Assembly: GCA_964585545.1 (NCBI GenBank)
Contig: CAZPDT010000001.1
Location: 124,001-188,000, forward strand
Length of the DNA: 64,000 bases
Source of the DNA: Brumimicrobium sp964585545
GTDB lineage: Bacteria > Bacteroidota > Bacteroidia > Flavobacteriales_D > Crocinitomicaceae
Direction: 5' to 3'
Made by a program: the position numbers and the translations under genes. The notes under the pieces are model-generated. The model was given only the letters and a program-made list of their open reading frames with translations. It was not told where the DNA came from and searched no databases. This document shows, in pieces, positions 44,759 through 51,691 of the stretch (its first letter is position 1; every line of letters begins with the position of its first letter).

Positions 44759-44881
44759 TAATATGTCGCATTGATGGTGTTAAGTTTTGGGAATGATATT
44801 TAACATAGATCGAACTTTATCGAATTTAATAGAATTTTGTACTTTAGCTTCCAAGTGGATAAAAAGATATGGAAAATAATG

Positions 44882-44936
44882 AGATTTGAAACTGTGCTAA
44901 GCGAACTTTTGGAATATTAAAACTACTTGATGAAAA
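44882..44936 (+). repeat. 55-bp direct repeat, right copy
   Basis: This copies 37885-37939 with one mismatch. The first 39 bases are E1 coding end and stop; the rest includes the MFS start codon at 44930. This copy of the E1 end has no gene body and is noncoding upstream of the MFS ATG. Confidence 0.9.
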
Positions 44937-46321
44937 AAGGGAATCAACGTGTAATAAAAGGGTGGATTTTTTATGATTGGGCAAATTCGGTGTATAACCT
45001 TGTTATCTCATCTGCTATATTTCCACTTTTTTATACCAACATCACAAAAGCACAATACTTAAAAAGTGTAGGGAGACAAGAATTGCTTCCCAATGAAAAT
45101 GTATTGGTTGAGTTTTTTGGATATCATGTTTCTAATTCTGTACTTTTTTCCTATGTATTGGCAGCTTCCTTTTTAACGGTGAGTATTTTGTCGCCTATCC
45201 TGTCAGGAATTGCGGATGTTTCAGGAAATAAAAAGCGGTTTCTTCAATTTTTCTGCTATCTGGGGGCGTTGTCCAGTATTTCCTTGTTTTGGTTTAGTCC
45301 TGAACACATTGAATGGGGGATGCTGTCTATATTTTTAGCCAGTATTGGGTTTTGGAACAGTCTTGTTTTTTACAATGCTTTCTTGCCAGAAATTGCTGAA
45401 CCAAAAGACCATGATAATATATCAGCACGTGGCTTTTCAATGGGCTATTTTGGGAGCATGATTTTATTGGTTATCTGCCTATCAATAATTATGTTTATTG
45501 ATCCAAAGTACACCAAATATTCATTTATCCTTGTCGGGCTGTGGTGGATGGGATTCGCACAGGTTACTTTTAAAAGACTACCACATAACTTATACAAGCG
45601 AGAAGTTAAATCAAGGTTTTTATTAAAGGGATTTAAAGAGCTTCAATCTGTTTTTAGAGAATTTCGACAAACCAAGCGACTAAAAAGGTTCCTGTTGTCT
45701 TTTTTCTTTTTTAATACCGGCGTTCAAACAGTAATGTTAATGGCTACAATCTTTGCTAAAAAAGAAGTGGATTGGGGAGAAGCTGGTGGTGATGCTGGTT
45801 TGATTGTTGCCATCCTACTGATTCAAATTTTGGGTGCGGGTGGTGCCTATTTGATGGCATTTATTTCTAGTAAAATTGGAAATTTGAGAACTTTAGTATT
45901 TGTTGTGCTTGGCTGGATTGTTTTATGTACATGGGCATATTTCATTAAAACTCCTTTTGAATTTTATGCCTTAGCTGCTGGAGTAGGTTTGGTTATGGGT
46001 GGTGTACAAGCCCTTTCTCGTTCTACCTATTCTAAGTTTTTACCAACCACACAAGAGCATGCTTCTTATTTCTCTTTTTACGATGTTTCTGAAAAAATTG
46101 GAATTGTTTTGGGACTTTTCTTTTTTGGGCTAATGGAAAACCTAACAGGAAGTATTAGAACATCTGTGCTTTCTGTAGTGACTTTCTTTGTTATTGGACT
46201 TTTATTGTTGCTTATTGTTCCTCGAAAGGAATCTGTTCGCGGTAGGCGTGCTTTAAGTGCCAGCCGATTGAGAAAAGAACGGAGATTGAGAGATAAAGCG
46301 TTATTGGAAGGGAAAGAATAA
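44930..46321 (+). CDS. MFS transporter, UMF1/Atg22-like family
   Basis: The 463-residue protein has about 12 membrane segments and the family-typical start WIFYDWANSVYNLVISSAIFP. Another conserved part is VMGGVQALSRSTYSKFLPT. UMF1 proteins are MFS permeases related to vacuolar amino-acid effluxers; the substrate is unknown. I chose ATG 44930 over the TTG three bases upstream. The C-terminal tail is highly basic (SASRLRKERRLRDK). The stop of the E1 copy and this ATG are nine bases apart, so before the insertion the two genes would have been one operon. Confidence 0.88.
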   Translation: MKKGNQRVIKGWIFYDWANSVYNLVISSAIFPLFYTNITKAQYLKSVGRQELLPNENVLVEFFGYHVSNSVLFSYVLAASFLTVSILSPILSGIADVSGNKKRFLQFFCYLGALSSISLFWFSPEHIEWGMLSIFLASIGFWNSLVFYNAFLPEIAEPKDHDNISARGFSMGYFGSMILLVICLSIIMFIDPKYTKYSFILVGLWWMGFAQVTFKRLPHNLYKREVKSRFLLKGFKELQSVFREFRQTKRLKRFLLSFFFFNTGVQTVMLMATIFAKKEVDWGEAGGDAGLIVAILLIQILGAGGAYLMAFISSKIGNLRTLVFVVLGWIVLCTWAYFIKTPFEFYALAAGVGLVMGGVQALSRSTYSKFLPTTQEHASYFSFYDVSEKIGIVLGLFFFGLMENLTGSIRTSVLSVVTFFVIGLLLLLIVPRKESVRGRRALSASRLRKERRLRDKALLEGKE

Positions 46322-46388
46322 GATTTTTTTTTGGGCATAAAAATTGTTAAATTTCTTTAAAGACTTCATAAATTAAAAATTAAATAAT

Positions 46389-47030
46389 ATGCATCGGATC
46401 ATCACAACATTTCTCTTTTTGCTCCTTGTTTTTGGAGTAAAAGGACAAGAATTAAACCTTAAAGGCAAACAAGGTGGACTTTTTTCATTGGGCGTACGTT
46501 CTTCAATGAATATTTTTGATCATGGTAACCTTGGGGTAAATTCTTTTGGTTATGGAGGTCAATTCCGTTTACAACTTGCCAATCGTTTGAGTACAGAATG
46601 GTTTGCCGATTACACAAGGGGCAATATTGAACATTTGGCCAATCGTACCGACTATCACGTTGGTTGGAGTGTGATGTATTATTTTACAGATAAAATAGCT
46701 CCTCCAGTAAAGCCCTATATTTTAGCAGGGCATTGTTTCGATAGGACAAAATTAGAAGATAACTCAGACCGATCCAATTCAATCGTTAAAAATAGTTCTG
46801 CTATTCAAGCTGGAGCAGGAGTTCATTTTAATCTAACAGAAAGAATGGACATTACTTTTACGGCCAATTATATGTTTCATCTTGGAAAAGATGTTCATGG
46901 TCATGTTGAAGCAGACGATGTTCATTTCCATTTTGAAAAAGGAACAGGAATTGAAGGACATTTGCTTCTTAATTTAAGTTTTAATTATAAAATTGTTGAT
47001 TTATGGAAAGGAGGAAAAAAGAAAAAATAA
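46389..47030 (+). CDS. Outer-membrane beta-barrel protein (hypothetical)
   Basis: The 213-residue protein has a signal peptide (MHRIITTFLFLLLVFGVKG) and alternating strands such as VGWSVMYYFTDKI, IQAGAGVHFNLTERMDITFTAN, ending LLLNLSFNYKIVDLWKGG. The pattern suggests an 8-stranded OmpA/OprF-type barrel without a peptidoglycan-binding domain. The family is unknown. Its end overlaps the next barrel gene by 28 bases, so both are translated together. Confidence 0.7.
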   Translation: MHRIITTFLFLLLVFGVKGQELNLKGKQGGLFSLGVRSSMNIFDHGNLGVNSFGYGGQFRLQLANRLSTEWFADYTRGNIEHLANRTDYHVGWSVMYYFTDKIAPPVKPYILAGHCFDRTKLEDNSDRSNSIVKNSSAIQAGAGVHFNLTERMDITFTANYMFHLGKDVHGHVEADDVHFHFEKGTGIEGHLLLNLSFNYKIVDLWKGGKKKK

Positions 47031-47587
47031 GAAAATTTATACTGATATTTATTTGCTTTCCAGTATGGACTGCTTTTGGTCAGAATCCAAATTATATAAA
47101 CCCCGGATTGTTTAGTTTTTCAACTACGCTTTCTCCAGCAATGATGTTGAATAGAGATGAGATTAATTATTATGTAACTGGTTTTATAGAGGGAAAGTTA
47201 ACAGAACATCTAAGTCTTAGAGGTGAAACTAACTTCCTATTGGGTAATTCGGATTCAAAATTTTTAAAGAACAATATAAGAACAACACTGGGTATTCAAT
47301 ATGGATTTAGCCCAGTAAACAATCTTGAACTTCATCTTGGGTTTTCACCAGGCTTTTCATTTATGAAATCGAATTTTGACCCGTCCATAACCGAAATTGT
47401 TCCGGTCGTACAAATAAATGGAGGTGTGCGTTATTATGTCTGGAAATTCTTCCATTTTTTCGCAAATTTCAGTTATGTACACGAACAAATGCAAAACCTT
47501 GATCGTGTAAACGGGATGGCAGATGAGTTCATGATCTCTGCAGGACTAGGATTTAATATTCAAGTCTTGAAACGATATAGAAAGTAA
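47003..47587 (+). CDS. Small outer-membrane beta-barrel-like protein
   Basis: The 194-residue protein starts with a very basic stretch and a signal peptide (KFILIFICFPVWTAFGQ). Amphipathic strands follow: HLSLRGETNFLLGN, TTLGIQYGFSP, LGLGFNIQV-like (reads SAGLGFNIQVLKRYRK at the end). The function is unknown. It overlaps the preceding barrel gene by 28 bases in another frame. The next gene lies 300 bases downstream and has its own promoter-like region. Confidence 0.65.
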   Translation: MERRKKEKIRKFILIFICFPVWTAFGQNPNYINPGLFSFSTTLSPAMMLNRDEINYYVTGFIEGKLTEHLSLRGETNFLLGNSDSKFLKNNIRTTLGIQYGFSPVNNLELHLGFSPGFSFMKSNFDPSITEIVPVVQINGGVRYYVWKFFHFFANFSYVHEQMQNLDRVNGMADEFMISAGLGFNIQVLKRYRK

Positions 47588-47597
47588 TTCGTTGGAG

Positions 47598-47668
47598 TTA
47601 ACCCGGATTATTATTCATTCTTTAAAAGGGATTCTTGAACTCGCAAGCTCGGTTAACGCATTCTTCAT
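47598..47668. repeat. TTAACCC element, partial copy D
   Basis: This lies in the 301-base gap before the PKD gene. It begins TTAACCCGGATTATTATTC and holds the core AACTCGCAAGCTCGGTTAA, close to the GAGCTCACAAGCTCGG core of copy C. No matching right-end GGGTTAA is visible, so the copy is degenerate or truncated. The rest of the gap, apart from the C7 promoter region, shows nothing. Confidence 0.5.
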
Positions 47669-47830
47669 TTTAAAGTATAAAAATATACCCCGAATTTGGG
47701 TGTCAAATAGTTAACTGGATATATTCATCTTTTGAACTTGTTTCCAATAGAACTTTCTTTTCTTTTTAATTGATTTAAACACATAACAATCAATCATTTA
47801 AAATCATTTTTATTTTTTTTTTAATATATT

Positions 47831-47859
47831 CCCCCCCATTATTGACTTTCTTTCCGTTT
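47831..47859 (+). promoter_or_regulatory. C7 - 16 nt - CCGTTT promoter-like pair for the PKD gene
   Basis: CCCCCCC (47831-47837) and CCGTTT (47854-47859) are 16 bases apart, with 29 bases then to the ATG. The same arrangement precedes the PepSY-like gene at 50560-50589. The normal TAnnTTTG box is absent or poor. The spacing resembles -35/-10 boxes of ECF sigma factors. Confidence 0.5.
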
Positions 47860-47888
47860 CTCTTTGTGAACATTAAAAAAACAATGAT

Positions 47889-50273
47889 ATGAAATTAAAA
47901 ATCTTAACTTTAACGCTACTTTTTGCTGTTTTTATTACAATGAACAATAAAGCTTCTGCCTGTCTTTATGGAGGAGGTTTTACAGCATTTACGTATAACG
48001 ACTCAATTGGGTGCAAGACCAGATTTACTGCCGATACCCCTATCAACAATAACTTAAACTACTTCTGGGATTTTGGAGATGGGGCGACTTCAACTGATGC
48101 AACTGCCTGGCACAGATACGCTAATCCAGGCACATACTATGTTACATTAATTGTTAATGGATATGGTTGTGCTGATACAGTTACACAGTCTGTGTATGTA
48201 CGTCCATGTGATTCGTGCGAATTGGATGCTTCGTTTACAGTTAAAGATACTGTATATTGCCAAAAAGTGTTTTACCCGAATACTATTGAAAATTACGAAT
48301 ATACTTATTCTTGGGATTTTGGAGATGGAACAACTTCAACTGATATGATCCCGTGGCACGAATACCAAAGTCCAGGCTCTTATAATGTAACTGCGGTAAT
48401 CAGTAGTAACTTTTGTGTTGATACTGTAACACAAACCATAACTGTTCTTCCTTGTGATTCTTGTAATTTAGATGCGTCATTTTGGTACGGCGATTCCAGT
48501 TGTTACAAGTTTTTTGTTCCGTATGGTTACAACAATAACCCTAATGCCCAATATGAATGGGACTTTGGAGATGGAACAACCTCAACCGATGCATATCCAG
48601 AGCACGAATTCAATACGCCAGGAACTTATCTTGTTTCGCTGTCTGTCGATGATGGAACGTGTTTGGATTCTACCATGCAAATTGTAGAAGTATTACCATG
48701 TAACACTGATAGTTGTGATATAGATGTGTCATTTAATTATATGCAGGATTCTGTAGAATGCTTAAAGGTTATCTTTCATTCTCCTTCTAATACAACAATT
48801 AATACTCAATATTTGTGGGACTTCGGAGACAATACAACGTATAGTTCAACAGGAACTTCTTCATATATACAAAATACCTATGATCATACGGGAACTTACG
48901 AAGTGACATTGTACATGACCCAAGGGAACTGCACGGATTCACTAACTCAAATCATTGATTTGGATTCTTGCACTTCTTCTCCTTGTAATATAAATGCTTC
49001 TTTTTATTACTTTGATGACACCCTTGATTGTTTAAACGTTAGCTTCCGTTCAGGTCTTACTTTAACCAACAATTCTTACACATGGGATTTTGGAGACAAT
49101 ACAACGTATACTTCAACGGGAACGAACTCGTCTATTCAACATGCTTACAACCAGCCAGGAACATATACAGTAACATTGCACATGACCAGTGGGAATTGCC
49201 AAGATTCAACAGTTCAAACTGTTGTTGTGGAGCCTTGTGCAACAGATTCTTGTGATCTTGATACTGGATTTTCGGCAACTGAAAATGGTCAAAACACGTA
49301 TGATTTTGCACCTACTTCATACGACTCAAACAACAATTATCTTTGGGTATTTGGAGATGGAACAACATCTACTGACACATATCCAACACACCAATTTCCA
49401 GAGGAAGGGGATTATTATGTAACATTAGTTGTTTCCAACTGTACATGTTCAACTTCATCCACAGAGGAGATTCATGTAAGCGACAGCACTTCATGTCCTT
49501 TTGATGCTGGTTTTACCTATTCGGTTGATAGCAGTGGTCTGTATACATTTACACCAAATTATCAATCGTCTAATTACAGTTACGACTGGGACTTTGGTGA
49601 CGGGACAATTTCAAGTACAATGTCTCCGAGTTATACCTATTCATCAAATGGAACATTTACAGTTTCTTTATCGGTATGGGAAACAAATGGAGGCTGGTCT
49701 TGTGTAGACACAACAGAACAAATCATTACGGTTTCAAACGCAACTGCTTGCAATCAAAATATCGGAATCCAATATGATTGGACAGCCAGTGGAGGTAACA
49801 TCCATTTTAGTCCAGAATTTTACAATAGTAACTTCAATTATTATTGGGATTTTGGAGACGGAAGCACTTCTAATTGGCACAGCCCAAATCACACCTACAC
49901 AAGCAATGGTAATTATACTGTTACGCTTCAGGTTACAACCGACTCCAATTGTGTGGTTGTGGACACAATCAATTTGAATGTTCAAACCGCGGGAATAGAT
50001 GCTCAGGACAGCCCTTCTTCTGAAGTCTCCATCTTTCCTAACCCTGCAAAAGATGTTGTGTATCTAAATTTCAGTATTGTTCGAGATGGTAGCTATAATG
50101 TAATCATGATTGATGCAATTGGCCAACTTGTTAGACAAAAGGAAATGCAACTTTTTAAAGGAGAGAATAGAAAGGAAATTAATCTTAATTCTCTAAGTAA
50201 AGGAATGTATCAAATCCAGATTCGAGATGAAGAAGGTGAACTTATAAAGATTTCAAAACTTCTAAAACAGTAG
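47889..50273 (+). CDS. Eight-PKD-domain T9SS secreted protein
   Basis: The 794-residue protein has a signal peptide (MKLKILTLTLLFAVFITMN), then eight consecutive PKD-type repeats, each of about 80-90 residues with a W(D)FGDG(T/N)T core and separated by SC-rich linkers (DSCELDASF, DSCNLDASF, DSCDIDVSF and others). A type A T9SS sorting domain follows (SIFPNPAKDVVYLNFS... to LLKQ). Repeats 4 and 5 are most alike (WDFGDNTTYSSTGT / WDFGDNTTYTSTGT), suggesting recent duplication. It is probably an adhesin or surface polymer. It has a strong terminator after it and a shared promoter arrangement before. Confidence 0.9.
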   Translation: MKLKILTLTLLFAVFITMNNKASACLYGGGFTAFTYNDSIGCKTRFTADTPINNNLNYFWDFGDGATSTDATAWHRYANPGTYYVTLIVNGYGCADTVTQSVYVRPCDSCELDASFTVKDTVYCQKVFYPNTIENYEYTYSWDFGDGTTSTDMIPWHEYQSPGSYNVTAVISSNFCVDTVTQTITVLPCDSCNLDASFWYGDSSCYKFFVPYGYNNNPNAQYEWDFGDGTTSTDAYPEHEFNTPGTYLVSLSVDDGTCLDSTMQIVEVLPCNTDSCDIDVSFNYMQDSVECLKVIFHSPSNTTINTQYLWDFGDNTTYSSTGTSSYIQNTYDHTGTYEVTLYMTQGNCTDSLTQIIDLDSCTSSPCNINASFYYFDDTLDCLNVSFRSGLTLTNNSYTWDFGDNTTYTSTGTNSSIQHAYNQPGTYTVTLHMTSGNCQDSTVQTVVVEPCATDSCDLDTGFSATENGQNTYDFAPTSYDSNNNYLWVFGDGTTSTDTYPTHQFPEEGDYYVTLVVSNCTCSTSSTEEIHVSDSTSCPFDAGFTYSVDSSGLYTFTPNYQSSNYSYDWDFGDGTISSTMSPSYTYSSNGTFTVSLSVWETNGGWSCVDTTEQIITVSNATACNQNIGIQYDWTASGGNIHFSPEFYNSNFNYYWDFGDGSTSNWHSPNHTYTSNGNYTVTLQVTTDSNCVVVDTINLNVQTAGIDAQDSPSSEVSIFPNPAKDVVYLNFSIVRDGSYNVIMIDAIGQLVRQKEMQLFKGENRKEINLNSLSKGMYQIQIRDEEGELIKISKLLKQ

Positions 50274-50301
50274 AATAACTCGGGTTGAAACAATGTAGTA
50301 G

Positions 50302-50341
50302 GAAACTCCTCTTACCTGTAAAAAGGGAGGGGAGTTTTTTT
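50302..50341 (+). terminator. Terminator after the PKD gene
   Basis: AACTCCTC (about 50304-50311) pairs with GGGGAGTT (about 50329-50336) and leads into a T-run. It lies about 30 bases after the PKD stop, inside the 345-base gap 50274-50618, which otherwise holds element copy E and the C7 region. Confidence 0.8.
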
Positions 50342-50362
50342 GTGAAATAGAAGGACTACGGA

Positions 50363-50512
50363 TTCACCCGCATTATTCAAAAGAATCCAAGCATTAAGTT
50401 AATCGATATCCGAAATTGAGGTAACTTTACAACTTCTTAAAATATAATAATCATCTGATAATCATTGAAATATAGATTAAAATAAACAAATGCAGTTAAT
50501 AATGTGGGTTAA
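50363..50512. repeat. TTAACCC-bounded intergenic element, copy E
   Basis: It opens TTCACCCGCATTATTCAAAAG and closes TTAATAATGTGGGTTAA. The ends match as inverted repeats with few changes (CACCCGCATTATT and the reverse complement AACCCACATTATT). The interior is AT-rich and shares no long block with copies B or C. A lone AATAACTCGGGTTGA half-end lies just upstream at about 50273-50287. Confidence 0.5.
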
Positions 50513-50559
50513 GGCTCTAAATTCAATAAGTATAGGAGATTATAAAATTTAATTTGCAT

Positions 50560-50589
50560 CCCCCCCAATTTATGATTAGATATCCGTTT
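50560..50589 (+). promoter_or_regulatory. C7 - 17 nt - CCGTTT promoter-like pair for the PepSY-sigma operon
   Basis: CCCCCCC (50560-50566), 17 bases, CCGTTT (50584-50589), then exactly 29 bases to the ATG. AAC(C)ATTAAAA follows CCGTTT at the same distance (9 bases) in both this and the PKD promoter. Confidence 0.5.
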
Positions 50590-50618
50590 ATATCAACGAA
50601 CCATTAAAATATAAAAAC

Positions 50619-51071
50619 ATGAAAAGTGTAAAATTAAGATCCGTCGTATTATTTAGCTCATTTTTCTTCCTCTTATTAAGTTGTGAGAAAGAAATTCAAC
50701 CTAAAAATGCACCTCAAGAAATAAAGACCTATGTGAGCACCTATTTTTCAGATTGTGTGATACAAAGGATTGTTCGAGATAGAGAAAATGGAGTTAAATG
50801 TTATGATGTAACATTAGATTGCGGAGTCAACCTTGAATTTGAAGAGGGAGATCGATTACAAATAATTGATATTGACAGTCATTCAAAGTTGCCGGATGCA
50901 ACTATAGCTCAACCTATACGCGATTATGTCAGCACTCATTTTCAAGGTAGTTCTATTATTGCTTGGGAATATGAGGCAAATAAAACTTTGCAACACATTA
51001 ATTTAAGCACAAAACAACTTCTTGAATTTGATTCGAGTAATAAATTTATTAAAATTGTAAAAAACAAATAA
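50619..51071 (+). CDS. PepSY-like (DUF2874) lipoprotein
   Basis: The 150-residue protein has a lipoprotein signal (VVLFSSFFFLLLSC). Two PepSY-like halves follow, each an alpha-helix followed by strands: APQEIKTYVSTYFSDCVIQR...YDVTLDCGVNLEFEEG and AQPIRDYVSTHFQGSSIIAW...LSTKQLLEFDS. PepSY-like domains often bind or inhibit partners in the envelope. It is first in a run with the sigma factor (44 bases downstream) and could sense the signal that the sigma factor answers; that role is inference. Confidence 0.75.
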   Translation: MKSVKLRSVVLFSSFFFLLLSCEKEIQPKNAPQEIKTYVSTYFSDCVIQRIVRDRENGVKCYDVTLDCGVNLEFEEGDRLQIIDIDSHSKLPDATIAQPIRDYVSTHFQGSSIIAWEYEANKTLQHINLSTKQLLEFDSSNKFIKIVKNK

Positions 51072-51115
51072 TCCAAAAATTTATCACTCAGATATCTTGA
51101 ACAACATATATACTC

Positions 51116-51691
51116 TTGGAAATAAATGCAACTACCATAAAAGAGATTAAAAAGAACAACAGAAAAGTTACATTGGAGTTGTATCACCATACGTTCAATT
51201 TGTTTATGAGTGCGGCTGTACGTTATCACAACAATAGAGAAGATCAAATGGATATTGTGAATACTGCTTTTATGAAGGTAGTAAGAAATATAGATAGGTA
51301 TAAGTTGGATACAAATTATTTTGCTTGGGCGAAACGAATCGTTGAAAATGTGGTAATTGATCGTTACCGTAAGAACAAGAGATATAAGGAACAATTTAGA
51401 CATTCAGAAAGTGAGGAATATTTGGCATATTCTAGTGAACAATCTGAAAGGAAATCATCAACGACAATCAGTATTCAAAATTTTGAAATGGAGGAAGTAG
51501 AAAGAGTGCTTAATCAATTGCCTCCTGCCACGAAAGTAACGTTTAATTTATATGCGATTGACGGTTATTCATATAAAGAGATTTCCAAGGAGCTTGATAT
51601 CGGTTATGAAACGGTAAAATGGCACATTAAGTATGCACGGAAAAAATTGAGGGAATTATTAAAATTTAATACATTAAACAAGGTTGAATAA
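51116..51691 (+). CDS. ECF-type RNA polymerase sigma factor
   Basis: The 191-residue sigma-70 family protein has region 2 (EDQMDIVNTAFMKVVRNIDRY...RIVENVVIDRYRKNKR) and region 4 (LPPATKVTFNLYAIDGYSYKEI...YETVKWHIKYARKKL), with no region 3. It is an extracytoplasmic-function factor. The only start before the conserved part is TTG 51116; a stop lies 18 bases upstream in frame. The next gene's TTG start overlaps its end by 8 bases. It lies downstream of the PepSY-like lipoprotein, probably in the same transcript. Confidence 0.87.
   Translation: MEINATTIKEIKKNNRKVTLELYHHTFNLFMSAAVRYHNNREDQMDIVNTAFMKVVRNIDRYKLDTNYFAWAKRIVENVVIDRYRKNKRYKEQFRHSESEEYLAYSSEQSERKSSTTISIQNFEMEEVERVLNQLPPATKVTFNLYAIDGYSYKEISKELDIGYETVKWHIKYARKKLRELLKFNTLNKVE

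Larger units (their letters stand above)
44326..44765. repeat. 440-bp perfect direct repeat R, copy 2
   Basis: This is identical to 42236-42675. It begins 14 bases upstream of the second CHU_C start and fills most of the 618-base gap before the MFS gene. After it lie about 115 bases with a TACTTTAG box near 44839 (one base off the -7 consensus), probably the MFS promoter. Confidence 0.95.

Noticed and set aside
47889..50273. Treating the PKD repeats as a DNA-level repeat array
   Set aside because: The repeats are ordinary protein-domain repeats with diverged DNA; only repeats 4 and 5 are close.
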